A stretch of DNA of 60,760 nt from DATIYF01 sp035517775 (GCA_035517775.1 DATIYF010000037.1:1-60760), one strand, 5' to 3'; shown: positions 33,893 through 42,504, numbered from the stretch's first letter. Translations and numbers: made by a program. The notes: generated by a model from the sequence alone, not told the origin.

Positions 33893-33980
33893 GCACTTGG
33901 CAATTAGCATTTAGCCCTTCCACTGCGCGGGAGATCGGCGAATCTCAAATGGCTAAATGCCAAGTGCCAGATGCTAAGTG
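33893..33980. repeat. Inverted heptamer-word repeat
   Basis: GCACTTGGCAATTAGCATTTAGCC (33893-33916, read as words GCACTTGG-CAATTAGC-ATTTAGCC) and the near inverse at 33951-33980 (GGCTAAATGCCAAGTGCC-AGATGCTAAGTG) flank 34 nt. The words TTGGCAC, TTAGCAT and TTAGCC repeat at 7- to 8-bp steps. It lies immediately upstream of the Rieske start and ends close to a second dispersed repeat at 33989-34014. Same family as 28727-28848. Confidence 0.6.
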
Positions 33981-33988
33981 TAAAGGCA

Positions 33989-34014
33989 GGTCCCTCGCTC
34001 CGCTCAGGATGACC
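33989..34014 (-). repeat. Dispersed GTCATxC-GAGCG-AGCGAGG repeat
   Basis: On the minus strand it reads GGTCATCCTGAGCGGAGCGA followed by GGGACC. Related copies lie at 58884-58911 (GTCATTCCGAGCGCAGCGAG then GAATCTGC) and, with a different middle, at 53223-53258. Short palindrome-rich elements of this kind are widely scattered in acidobacterial and some other genomes. Confidence 0.55.
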
Positions 34015-34053
34015 GCAGCGGGCTCCCTCGGCGCTCAGGCCCGCTAAGCGCGG

Positions 34054-34614
34054 TCATTTCGGCTGCAGCGTCTGCGCGATCATCACCTGGCGCTTGAAAT
34101 TCTCTGCCATGCTCTCGTCCAGGCGGACCTCGGTGGGCTTTTTCGCCAGCGACATCTGGTCAATTTTGTCCTGCAGCTTGAGCAGCGCGTAGAACAGGTT
34201 CTCGGGCCGCGGCGGGCAGCCGATCACATACACATCGGTCGGCACGATCTTGTCCACGCCCTGGAGCACAGCATAAGTATTGAACGGGCCGCCCACCGAA
34301 GAGCACGCGCCCATGGAAATCACCCACTTGGGGTCCGGCATCTGGTCATAGATGCGCTTGACCACGGGAGCCATTTTGAGCGTAACCGTGCCGGCCACGA
34401 TCATCAGGTCGCTTTGCCTGGGGCTGGGGCGGAAAACCTCAGAGCCGAAGCGGGCGATATCGAAGCGCGCCGTGGAGGAGGCGATCATCTCGATGGCGCA
34501 GCAGGCCAGGCCGAAAGTCATGGGCCAAACGGCAGACTTCCGCGCCCAGTTGAAGACGTAATCTACGGTGGTGATGAGGAAATTCTTCTCGAATTTGTTC
34601 TGCAGCCAGCCCAT
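34054..34614 (-). CDS. nuoB: NADH-quinone oxidoreductase subunit B, stand-alone
   Basis: A 186-residue NuoB, holding iron-sulfur cluster N2 at the end of the electron path of complex I. Cluster cysteines are Cys38-Cys39 (GLACCAIEM), Cys104 (GACSSVGG) and Cys133 (GCPPRPE). The C-terminal extension after residue 150 (KIDQMSLAKKPTEVRLD) is short. No other nuo gene flanks it: downstream is a repeat and the Rieske gene, upstream 155 bp of noncoding DNA and a divergent unknown gene. In most bacteria nuoB lies within the nuoA-N operon. Confidence 0.94.
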   Translation of the reverse strand: MGWLQNKFEKNFLITTVDYVFNWARKSAVWPMTFGLACCAIEMIASSTARFDIARFGSEVFRPSPRQSDLMIVAGTVTLKMAPVVKRIYDQMPDPKWVISMGACSSVGGPFNTYAVLQGVDKIVPTDVYVIGCPPRPENLFYALLKLQDKIDQMSLAKKPTEVRLDESMAENFKRQVMIAQTLQPK

Positions 34615-34769
34615 GGAGCAACCCCGCGAAGCCGGCGCCGGGGGAGGTCCCCGCGCCGACGCTTTAGTCTAGGGGCGGGTGCGGCGGGTGTCAACGTACC
34701 GGGGGCGGAATCTTGTGACAGCCATCATTTGAACAACGCCAAAGCACAGAACAGTGCCACAATAGGAAC

Positions 34770-35399
34770 GTGCGCGACGACGAAAACCCGCATCCCGGCC
34801 CATGGCGGGTAATGCAAGTGGACTCCGAGTTTGTCGGACTGCTTGTTGCTCTGGGCTTCCTTGTGATGGGCTTGGTCAGCATGCCCATCGCAACGGCGTT
34901 CGTCCTTGGGGCCATTGCACTTGGCGTTGTTGTCGCACTCCTGCTTCGGTTCGTCCCTAAGAAGTTCAGTCGCGCCGCAGCAGGCGCGGCGATCATCCTC
35001 GCCGCCTTCGTGCTCTGGTGGGAGGGGCATACACCTCGACGCCCGCGTACCGTCTCGCCCGGCGCGATTTTCGTCTTACCCAACAATGTTCCGTTTACGT
35101 TGCACAAGACTGGCTACTGGTTGGAATGTTGGCTCGACAAGCAGGCGAGTGCAGATCGATGCAAACTCACGAATGAAAGAGGAAAGGAGACATTTCAGGA
35201 TGTGTTCCTGCCATGTGTAGGCCACACCCCGCTTGCTCAAAGCGACTTGCTCTTCAAGTCGCGGACGGGAAGCAGATGGATTCGATCGTCCGACTCGCGG
35301 ATTAACGTTCCGATTATCTATCTGGAGAATGGCCAGCTCTTGCTTCCGCAGAGTTTCTACGCAGAAGCCGAGCAACAAGTCTACTGTTCCGCTGACTGA
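34770..35399 (+). CDS. Hypothetical membrane protein
   Basis: A 209-residue protein with two or three membrane helices in the N-terminal half (about 20-60 and 70-87, including GLLVALGFLVMGLVSMP and AAIILAAFVLW) and a hydrophilic C-terminal domain with three cysteines (WLECWLDK, DRCKL, LPCVGHT) probably outside the membrane. The base composition appears a little less GC-rich than its neighbours. Start GTG 34770; ATG 34812 would also do. I do not recognise it. The 224 bp after it (35400-35623) hold nothing I can name. Confidence 0.55.
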   Translation: MRDDENPHPGPWRVMQVDSEFVGLLVALGFLVMGLVSMPIATAFVLGAIALGVVVALLLRFVPKKFSRAAAGAAIILAAFVLWWEGHTPRRPRTVSPGAIFVLPNNVPFTLHKTGYWLECWLDKQASADRCKLTNERGKETFQDVFLPCVGHTPLAQSDLLFKSRTGSRWIRSSDSRINVPIIYLENGQLLLPQSFYAEAEQQVYCSAD

Positions 35400-35623
35400 A
35401 AAGCGCGTTCAACCACCAGGCGTTTGCCGTCAGCTCCGAAAGGTAACTGTGCAAAATCCCGATTTCACCTAACGGCCTGGCCCGCGCCCTATCTGAACGG
35501 TGGCGCCCGAAAGCCCATGCAGTGAGCCCCCCGCGTTATCAAGCCTGTACGCAACTGCAGCGCCCCACTCTGCCAATCCCGCCTTCAATGGTATCTTTGT
35601 CCTAAAGGCATCCACCTTCACTC

Positions 35624-37051
35624 ATGGACGCTCTCCAGCAGCTTTTTGAGAAGCATTTCGGCGCGCCTGCGGAACGTGTGCAGCCCCTGCAGGGCCAGTT
35701 AGGCGGCTCGGGGCGTAGGATCATCCGGCTCGCGTGTGGCGGGCACAGCGCCATGGGCATTCTGCACGACGTGCGCGAAGAGAACGTCGCCTTCCTCGAA
35801 TTCTCGCGGCATTTTCGCCGCCACGGCCTTCCCGTTCCCCAGATCTATGCCGAAGATCTGGCCCAGGGCGCTTATCTCGAAGAGGACCTCGGGGACACCA
35901 CGCTCTATGAATCTCTCTCCGAGAATCGCAAGGGAGACGAGCTTTCCCCGCAAACCGTCGAGGCCTACCGGAAAGCTCTTTCCGTACTACCCCGCTTCCA
36001 GATCGAGGCCGGGCGCGGCTTGAATTACAAAGTGTGCTATCCGCGCGGCAGCTTCGACCGCCAGTCCATTGCCTGGGACCTGAACTATTTCAAGTACTAT
36101 TTTCTGCGCCTGGCCGGCATTCCTTTTAACGAGCAGGCGCTGGAGGATGATTTTTCCCGCCTGACAAAATTTCTGCTCAGTGCAGCGCACGATTTTTTCA
36201 TGTACCGCGACTTTCAGTCTCGTAACATCATGCTGCGGGACGGCCAGCCTTTCTTTCTGGATTATCAGGGAGGCCGCAAGGGCGCTCTGCAATACGACGT
36301 GGCTTCGCTCCTGTACGACGCCAAGGCCGATTTGCCTCCCAGGCTGCGCCAGCAGTTGCTCGATCACTATCTGGGCCAGCTTCCCCAGTACATCAAGGTC
36401 GGGCCTTCCGCCTTCATGCAGCACTACTACGCTTACGTTTATGTGCGCATCATGCAGGCGCTGGGCACCTACGGCTTTCGCGGATTCTACGAGCGCAAGC
36501 CGCATTTTCTGCAAAGCGTTCCCTATGCGCTGAAAAACCTGCGCTGGCTGCTGCACAACGTCACCCTGCCGGTGAATCTGCCGACTCTGACTGAGGCTTT
36601 CCACGCCATGCTGGGCGCGAAGAAATTGCAGAGCGTAGTTCCCGGCACAGGGAAGCTGACGGTTTCCATATTCAGCTTTTCCTTTCATCGCGGCTGGCCG
36701 AAAGACGAAACCGGCAATGGCGGCGGCTTTGTTTTTGACGCGCGCAGCCTGCCCAATCCCGGGCGGGAAGAGCGCTTCAAGGCGCTGACCGGCAAAGATG
36801 CCGCCGTCATCGAGTACCTGAACCAGCAGGAGAGCGTGCACCAGTTTCTGGCCGGCGCAACTTCTCTGGTGGAAAACAGCGTGAGCGAATATCGCCGGCG
36901 TGGCTTTGCCAATCTCATGGTCTCGTTCGGCTGCACCGGCGGGCAGCACCGCTCGGTATTCTTGGCCGAGCAACTGGCCAGGCACCTGCGCGGCAACAAC
37001 GGGCTTGAGGTCCTGGTGCGGCACCGCGAATTGGAGAACGCAGCCGGATGA
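35624..37051 (+). CDS. Aminoglycoside-phosphotransferase-like kinase fused to a RapZ C-terminal domain
   Basis: A 475-residue two-domain fusion. Residues 1-330 form a kinase of the aminoglycoside phosphotransferase family (AmgK/choline kinase-like): catalytic loop YRDFQSRNIML (Asp196) and metal-binding LDYQGG (Asp213). Residues about 345-457 match the C-terminal domain of RapZ, with SFSFHRGWP, FVFDARSLPNPG, LTGKDAAVIEYL and GCTGGQHRSVFLAEQLA. In E. coli this domain senses glucosamine-6-phosphate and controls GlmS through small RNAs; AmgK phosphorylates the anomeric carbon of MurNAc/GlcNAc. The stop overlaps the ATG of a MurU-like nucleotidyltransferase gene, so the pair should form an amino-sugar salvage route. 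The exact substrate is inference. Confidence 0.88.
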   Translation: MDALQQLFEKHFGAPAERVQPLQGQLGGSGRRIIRLACGGHSAMGILHDVREENVAFLEFSRHFRRHGLPVPQIYAEDLAQGAYLEEDLGDTTLYESLSENRKGDELSPQTVEAYRKALSVLPRFQIEAGRGLNYKVCYPRGSFDRQSIAWDLNYFKYYFLRLAGIPFNEQALEDDFSRLTKFLLSAAHDFFMYRDFQSRNIMLRDGQPFFLDYQGGRKGALQYDVASLLYDAKADLPPRLRQQLLDHYLGQLPQYIKVGPSAFMQHYYAYVYVRIMQALGTYGFRGFYERKPHFLQSVPYALKNLRWLLHNVTLPVNLPTLTEAFHAMLGAKKLQSVVPGTGKLTVSIFSFSFHRGWPKDETGNGGGFVFDARSLPNPGREERFKALTGKDAAVIEYLNQQESVHQFLAGATSLVENSVSEYRRRGFANLMVSFGCTGGQHRSVFLAEQLARHLRGNNGLEVLVRHRELENAAG

Positions 37052-37788
37052 AGGCCATGATCCTGGCCGCCGGGCTGGGCACGCGCTTGCGGCCGCTCAC
37101 CGAAAATCGCCCGAAAGCGCTGGTGGAGGTCGGCGGCCGCACGCTACTCGAGATCGCTCTGGCCCGGCTTCGCACCTTTGGAGTCACTGAAGTGATCGTC
37201 AACGTGCATCACTTCGCCGGCATGATGGTTGAATATTTGAACGCCAATCGCAACTTCGGCATGCGAATTGAGATTTCCCGCGAAGAGACTTTGCTCGATA
37301 CTGGCGGCGGCCTGAAGAAGGCAGCGTGGTTTTTTCTGGAAGGTTCAACCGGCGAGCCGTTCCTTCTGCATAACGTGGATGTGATCAGCAATATTGACCT
37401 GGCCCGGATGCTGCAGTTTCATGCGGAGCATGGGGCCCTGGCTACGCTGGCCGTGCAGCACCGGAAAACCTCCCGCTATCTGTTGTTCGACGAGGCAGCG
37501 CGCCTTTGTGGCCGGCGCTCCGGAGATGAGGGGGGCGAGGAAATCGTGCGCCGCTCAGAGAAGACCGGACCGCTGGCGTTCTCCGGAATTCATGTGATTT
37601 CCCCGCGATTGCTTTCCATGCTCAGCGAGGAAGGAGCATTCTCGATCATTACCTCGTATTTGCGGCTGGCGGCCCAGGGCGAGACCATTCTCGGCTTCCG
37701 TGCAGAGGAATATTATTGGCGCGACCTGGGGAAGCCCGAGAACCTGGCGCAGGCGGAAGAAGATATGCGGCGGAAGATCGTGGTCTAA
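37048..37788 (+). CDS. Nucleotidyltransferase, MurU/RfbA type
   Basis: A 246-residue sugar-1-phosphate nucleotidyltransferase with the signature ILAAGLGTRLRPLTENRPKAL (residues 5-25, with GxGTRLxPLT), catalytic LLHNVDVISNIDL and LAFSGIHVISP, and a C-terminal YWRDLGKPENL. In Pseudomonas, MurU makes UDP-MurNAc from the AmgK product and is encoded next to amgK. Here the gene overlaps the kinase-RapZ fusion by 4 bp. Substrate nucleotide (UTP or other) is not certain. Confidence 0.86.
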   Translation: MKAMILAAGLGTRLRPLTENRPKALVEVGGRTLLEIALARLRTFGVTEVIVNVHHFAGMMVEYLNANRNFGMRIEISREETLLDTGGGLKKAAWFFLEGSTGEPFLLHNVDVISNIDLARMLQFHAEHGALATLAVQHRKTSRYLLFDEAARLCGRRSGDEGGEEIVRRSEKTGPLAFSGIHVISPRLLSMLSEEGAFSIITSYLRLAAQGETILGFRAEEYYWRDLGKPENLAQAEEDMRRKIVV

Positions 37789-37789
37789 C

Positions 37790-38347
37790 ATGGCCATCAG
37801 CATCGAAATTGTTCAGGGCGACATTACGCAGCAAGTGGGGATAGACGCCATTGTGAACGCGGCCAATACCGATCTGGCGCTCGGCGCAGGAGTTGCCGGA
37901 GCAATTCGGCGGCGGGGCGGCGACGAAATTGACCGCGAGGGCCAGGCCAAGGCCCCCATTCAACTCGGCGAGGCTGCGGTCACCGGCGCCGGGCGACTTC
38001 CCAATAAATATGTAATTCATGCTGCCGCCATGGGCTATCGGCCCGAAGATGCGCGTGTGCCCAAGCGCCCGGGCTCGCTTTCCAGCGCGAACATTATCGC
38101 CGCGGCCACGCGGAACAGTTTGCTCCGGGCGGAAGAGCTCAAACTCGAAAGCCTGGCCTTCCCTGCCCTGGCCACCGGCGTCGCAGCGTTTCCAGCAGAT
38201 GAGTGTGCGGCAGTCATGATTGGCGCCGTACGAAACTATGCTGAAGAGCGCCCTCAAAGCACCATCCAGCGGGTGCGATTCGTCCTGTTCGGAAAAGACG
38301 ACTTTGCGGTCTTTCAAAAAGAGATGGAGCGGCATGGAACAGCATAA
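37790..38347 (+). CDS. Macrodomain protein (ADP-ribose binding or hydrolysing)
   Basis: A 185-residue macrodomain, with VQGDITQQVGIDAIVNAANTDL (residues 8-29), GAGVAGAIRR, GEAAVTGAGRLPNKYVIHAA and SLAFPALATGVAAFP, the loop set that grips ADP-ribose. Such proteins remove ADP-ribose from protein or hydrolyse O-acetyl-ADP-ribose; substrate unknown. It begins 1 bp after the nucleotidyltransferase stop, indicating co-transcription. An upstream in-frame extension to 37700 lies inside that gene and is ignored. Confidence 0.88.
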   Translation: MAISIEIVQGDITQQVGIDAIVNAANTDLALGAGVAGAIRRRGGDEIDREGQAKAPIQLGEAAVTGAGRLPNKYVIHAAAMGYRPEDARVPKRPGSLSSANIIAAATRNSLLRAEELKLESLAFPALATGVAAFPADECAAVMIGAVRNYAEERPQSTIQRVRFVLFGKDDFAVFQKEMERHGTA

Positions 38348-38371
38348 ATCTCCAAGTGCCGTGTTGGCTCC

Positions 38372-39685
38372 ATGATCGGCGCCGCCGGTGCTGTTCAGGA
38401 AGCCGGGTTCGCCTCTGTGAAGCGCTGGTGGTCGCGTGCGCGCACATCCTTTTTCTGGATGGTGGTAATCGCTCTCGCTCTTCGCCTCGGGCTGATCGTC
38501 ATCGGCCACACTTACAAATTCCGCACCAATGACGCCCATTTCAGCTTCGGCTGGGAGATGGGGCGCATCGGCCGCGCGCTCGCTTCCGGGCAGGGCTATA
38601 GCAATCCCTTCAACGAACCGACAGGACCGACCGCCTGGGAGCCGCCGCTCTATCCATTTGTGATCGCCGGCGTCTTCAAGCTGCTCGGAATTTACTCGCA
38701 TGCTTCAGCGATCGTGCTGCTGGCTCTGAACAGCCTTTTTTCCGCTTTGACTTGCATTCCCATTTTTCTTATCGCCCGGCGATGTTTCCGCGAAACCGTG
38801 GCCATCTGGAGCGCCTGGCTGTGGGCGGTGCTTCCGCCGGTCATGTACTGGTGCACTCGCTGGGTCTGGGAAACCAGCCTGGCGGCGCTGCTTGTCACTC
38901 TCCTATTCTGGCTTGCCTTGACCTTTGAAGAGCGCCGCGGCTGGCGGCCCTGGTTTCTGTTCGGCCTGCTCTGGGGCGTGGCGGCGCTGACCAATACTTC
39001 CCTGCTTGCCTTCTTGCCCGCCTCAGGCCTGTGGGCATGGTACCGGCGGTCAAAGCGCGGGCTGCGCTCGGCCGGCGGCGTGGCTTTGGCGTCGCTGGTT
39101 TTTTGCGCGGTGATCACGCCCTGGCTGGCGCGAGACTACCGCACCTTCGGCAAATTCATTTTCATCCGCTCAAATTTCGGCGCTGAGCTGCGCCTGGGTA
39201 ACGGCCCTTACGCCGATGGCACGTGGCAGGAGTATCTGCACCCTACGCAGGATGTTCTTGAGATGCAGCGCTACAAGAAATTAGGCGAAATCGCCTACGT
39301 CGCCGAGCGTAAACGTGAGGCGATGAACTTCATTCGCCAGAACCCGGGCCGCTTTTTATGGCTGGACGTGAAGCGCTTCGTCTATTACTGGGGAGGAGTT
39401 CCGCGAGCATCGCAAATTGCCGGGCTCGCGCCCTTCAAGAATTCAGTCTTCCTGGCTTCTACGGTGCTTGCTTTCTGGGGACTGGGCCGCGGGCTGCGCA
39501 AACGCAAATCTGGCGCGTGGCTGTTCTTCTGGCTGATCCTGACCTATCCGTTCGTGTACTACATCGTTTTCCCGCACCCGCGTTACCGCCATCCCATCGA
39601 GCCAGAACTGGGGATTCTGATGGTGTACGTCGTTTCGGAGGCCGAGCCGCAACGCAGAAAACCGAAGCCGCAAGGTAGCGGCTGA
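38372..39685 (+). CDS. Polytopic membrane glycosyltransferase (ArnT/PMT-like)
   Basis: A 437-residue protein with about ten membrane helices. The first extracytoplasmic loop carries NDAHFSFGWEMGRIGRALASGQGYSNPF and EPPLYPFVIAGVF, the acidic-loop pattern of GT-C glycosyltransferases that use polyprenyl-phosphate sugars (family 39/83 type). The conserved acidic residue lies in RTNDAHF. Its C-terminus is basic. It is the last gene of the fusion-kinase cassette (24 bp after the macrodomain gene) and is convergent with the amine locus, 8 bp before the next gene's stop. Confidence 0.82.
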   Translation: MIGAAGAVQEAGFASVKRWWSRARTSFFWMVVIALALRLGLIVIGHTYKFRTNDAHFSFGWEMGRIGRALASGQGYSNPFNEPTGPTAWEPPLYPFVIAGVFKLLGIYSHASAIVLLALNSLFSALTCIPIFLIARRCFRETVAIWSAWLWAVLPPVMYWCTRWVWETSLAALLVTLLFWLALTFEERRGWRPWFLFGLLWGVAALTNTSLLAFLPASGLWAWYRRSKRGLRSAGGVALASLVFCAVITPWLARDYRTFGKFIFIRSNFGAELRLGNGPYADGTWQEYLHPTQDVLEMQRYKKLGEIAYVAERKREAMNFIRQNPGRFLWLDVKRFVYYWGGVPRASQIAGLAPFKNSVFLASTVLAFWGLGRGLRKRKSGAWLFFWLILTYPFVYYIVFPHPRYRHPIEPELGILMVYVVSEAEPQRRKPKPQGSG

Positions 39686-39693
39686 CTCCGGCG

Positions 39694-40989
39694 TTAGGCG
39701 TGGGCTGGCTGCGCCACTTCCGCCAGCGCGGCGGCAAACGCATTCAGCGCGCGGTCTATCTGCTGCCGGGTGATGACCAGCGGCGGCTGGAAACGCACCA
39801 CGTTGCCGTACGATCCACCCACGCCCACCAGCACGCCCTGGCGCAGAAGTGAGTCGCGAATGGCCTCGGCTTCGAGCGGTGCGGGCGTAAGCTTTTCGTC
39901 CTTTACCAGCTCTACCCCGATCATCAGGCCCGCTCCGCGTACTTCGCCGATGATCGAGTGTTGCCTTTGCAGCTCGCGCAGCTCCGCCATCACGTGCTCG
40001 CCCAGCTCAGCGGCGCGGGCGGGAAGGTTTTCCTTTTCCATGAATTCAATATTGGCCAGTGCCGCCGCGCATGAGACCGGATTCCCCCCGAAGGTCGAAA
40101 GATGGTCGCCCGGCTTGTAGGCCGCGGCGATCTCCAGCCGCGTGGTGAATGCGCTGAGCGGGAACCCATCGGCAATCCCTTTCGCCGTCACAAGAATATC
40201 GGGCGTAACCCCGTAGTATTCGATGGCAAACATCTTTCCAGTGCGGCCGAAGCCGGACTGCACTTCGTCGGCAATGAAAAGGATGCCGAATTGATCGAGC
40301 ACCTTCTTCACTTCCCGGAAGTAGTTCTTCGGCGGAACGATAATTCCGCCCTCGCCCATCACCGGTTCGGCAATGAAGGCAGCCACATCGCCGGAAGTTG
40401 CGAAGCGAACCACATCTTCCAGCATGTGTGCGCACTGCCGGCCGCACTCCTCAGGATCGCCGGGCCATTGCGAACGATAGGCATAAGGCGCCGGAACAAA
40501 CGCCACGCCCGCGCCATAAGGGCCGCCGCGCTTCTTGCGTCCCATATTGCCGGTGATGCTGAGCGCGCCGAAGCTGCGCCCATGGAAGCTGCCCTGCAGC
40601 GCGATAAATTCGTGTTTGCCGGTGTAGAGCCGGGCCAGCTTGAGCGCGCCTTCGATCGCTTCCGCGCCGCCATTGCCAAAAAAAGTCTTGGTCAGGCCGG
40701 CGGGCGCAATCTGCGCCATCTTCTCCGCCAAGTCGGCGACCGGCCGCGCGTGGTAAATGTAAGACGCGCAGTGCACCAGCTTCTCCATCTGCGCTTTCGC
40801 AGCCGCGATCACCTGCGGATTGCAGTGCCCCGCATTGACCACCGAAATTCCGGCAAAGCAGTCAAGATACTCGCGGCCGTTCACGTCGGTGACGGTAGCG
40901 CCGCTGGCATGATCCACCACAATGGGCGTGACGGCTTTCACAAACCCCGTCATCACATAGTCCTTGTATTTTTGAATCGTGTCAGACAT
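39694..40989 (-). CDS. Class III pyridoxal-phosphate aminotransferase
   Basis: A 431-residue aminotransferase of fold type I. The Schiff-base Lys is Lys270 (ILVTAKGIADGFPLSA), the ring-nitrogen Asp is Asp241 (FIADEVQSGFGRTGKMFAIE), with GNGGAEAIEGALKLAR and GSFHGRSFGALS. Similar proteins transfer amino groups from omega-amino acids such as beta-alanine, GABA or ornithine, or to glyoxylate (AGXT2-like). It is the last gene of the minus-strand amine operon, 24 bp downstream of mmsA, which points to beta-alanine or a similar omega-amino acid as donor and malonate semialdehyde as product. That is inference. Confidence 0.86.
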   Translation of the reverse strand: MSDTIQKYKDYVMTGFVKAVTPIVVDHASGATVTDVNGREYLDCFAGISVVNAGHCNPQVIAAAKAQMEKLVHCASYIYHARPVADLAEKMAQIAPAGLTKTFFGNGGAEAIEGALKLARLYTGKHEFIALQGSFHGRSFGALSITGNMGRKKRGGPYGAGVAFVPAPYAYRSQWPGDPEECGRQCAHMLEDVVRFATSGDVAAFIAEPVMGEGGIIVPPKNYFREVKKVLDQFGILFIADEVQSGFGRTGKMFAIEYYGVTPDILVTAKGIADGFPLSAFTTRLEIAAAYKPGDHLSTFGGNPVSCAAALANIEFMEKENLPARAAELGEHVMAELRELQRQHSIIGEVRGAGLMIGVELVKDEKLTPAPLEAEAIRDSLLRQGVLVGVGGSYGNVVRFQPPLVITRQQIDRALNAFAAALAEVAQPAHA

Positions 40990-41013
40990 GAGTGCCTCAG
41001 TTCTGTATGCCAG

Positions 41014-42504
41014 CTAAAACTTCCGCGAGTGCTCCTTGGCCCAGCGCTCCACCACAACTTTCTTCTCGGTGTAGAACTCCACCCCGTCGCGTCCCTGCCC
41101 GTGCAGATCGCCGAAAAAGCTCTCTTTCCATCCACTGAAAGGAAAGTAAGCCATGGGAGCGGCCACGCCAATGTTGATGCCGATATTTCCCGCCGGGGCC
41201 TCGTAGCGGAAGCGCCGCGCCGCCGAACCGCTGGAGGTGAACAGCGATGCCTGGTTGCCATAAGGGCTGCGCGCCAGAAACGCCAGCGCCTCATCCATAT
41301 CGGCGGCGTGAATCAGGGTCAGGACCGGGCCGAAAATTTCGGTGTTGGCCAAATCGCTCGTGGCTGGAAGCCCGTCCATCACCGTGGGCTTCACGAAATT
41401 GCCGTGGTCAAGTTTGGGCAGCTTCGCTCCCCGGCCATCGAGCAGAACGCGAGCCCCCTGCTTCTCGCCAACTGCAATGAGCGATTCAATCCGCGTCTTG
41501 CTCTGGGGCGTAATCACCGGCCCCATCTGGACGCCCTCTTCGAGGCCATCGCCCACGCGCAGAGATCCGGCCATCTCCGTGATGGCATCGCGGAAGGTCT
41601 TCTGCGCCTCGCCGATGGTCACGGCCACGGAAACTGCCAGGCAACGCTGGCCGGCGCAGCCAAAGGCGCTGTCGCTGATAATCTGGGTCGCACTCTGCAT
41701 GTCGGCGTCGGGCAAGACAATCACGTGGTTCTTGGCTCCGCCCTGGCATTGTGCGCGCTTGCCATTCGCGCCGGCGCGCGCGTACACATACTTCGCAATC
41801 GGGGTAGAACCCACAAAGCTGATCGCCCGAACCTTGGGATGGTCGAGCAGCGCATCCACCGCCGCCTTGCCGCCATTCACCAGGTTCACCACGCCTTTGG
41901 GCAGCCCGCTTCTCTCCAGCAGCTCGAAGGCCAGCTTCATGGTCAAGGGAACGCGCTCCGAAGGCTTCAAAATAAAAGTATTGCCGCAGGCAATGGCGTA
42001 AGGAAGAAACCAGAAGGGGATCATTCCCGGAAAATTGAAGGGCGTGATGGCCGCCACCACCCCCAGGGGCTGGCGAATCATGGTCTCATCAATGCCGCGC
42101 GCCACGTCTTCCAGGTTGTAGCCCTGCATCATGGTGGGAATGCCGCACGCCACTTCCACGTTTTCAATAGCGCGCCGCATTTCCGCCTTGGCCTCGGCGA
42201 AAGTCTTGCCGTTTTCCTGGGTAATGGTGCGGCCAAAGTCATCCAGATGGTCTTCCAACAACTGCTTCAGCTTGAACAGCGGTTGAATGCGGTCTTCCGC
42301 CGGGGTGCGCCGCCATTGGGGAAAGGCGGCAGCCGCTGCTTCCACTACCGCCGCAACTTCCTCCGGAGAAGAAAGCGGAACTCTGGCCAGGGTCTCGCCC
42401 GTCGCGGGGTTAACGACGTCTCCCCACTCGCCCGCCGCGGAATCTCGCCATTCGCCGTTGATGTAGTTAGGGAGTTTGGTAGTCGGTGGAGCTGCTACGG
42501 TCAT
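41014..42504 (-). CDS. mmsA: CoA-acylating methylmalonate/malonate-semialdehyde dehydrogenase
   Basis: A 496-residue aldehyde dehydrogenase of the MmsA (IolA) group, which turns methylmalonate or malonate semialdehyde plus CoA into propionyl-CoA or acetyl-CoA with loss of CO2. Catalytic Cys288 lies in FGCAGQRCLAVS, Asn157 in TPFNFPG. The usual general-base Glu region reads QCQGGAKNH, without the Glu, as expected for the CoA-dependent type. PFSGWKESFFGDLHGQGRDG near the end is a family signature. The ATG 42504 opens the canonical N-terminus; an extension to 42543 has no ribosome site. Lies between two aminotransferase genes. Confidence 0.92.
   Translation of the reverse strand: MTVAAPPTTKLPNYINGEWRDSAAGEWGDVVNPATGETLARVPLSSPEEVAAVVEAAAAAFPQWRRTPAEDRIQPLFKLKQLLEDHLDDFGRTITQENGKTFAEAKAEMRRAIENVEVACGIPTMMQGYNLEDVARGIDETMIRQPLGVVAAITPFNFPGMIPFWFLPYAIACGNTFILKPSERVPLTMKLAFELLERSGLPKGVVNLVNGGKAAVDALLDHPKVRAISFVGSTPIAKYVYARAGANGKRAQCQGGAKNHVIVLPDADMQSATQIISDSAFGCAGQRCLAVSVAVTIGEAQKTFRDAITEMAGSLRVGDGLEEGVQMGPVITPQSKTRIESLIAVGEKQGARVLLDGRGAKLPKLDHGNFVKPTVMDGLPATSDLANTEIFGPVLTLIHAADMDEALAFLARSPYGNQASLFTSSGSAARRFRYEAPAGNIGINIGVAAPMAYFPFSGWKESFFGDLHGQGRDGVEFYTEKKVVVERWAKEHSRKF

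Noticed and set aside
35987..37024. Minus-strand frame of 345 codons opposite the kinase-RapZ fusion
   Set aside because: Shadow of a gene with clear domain motifs.
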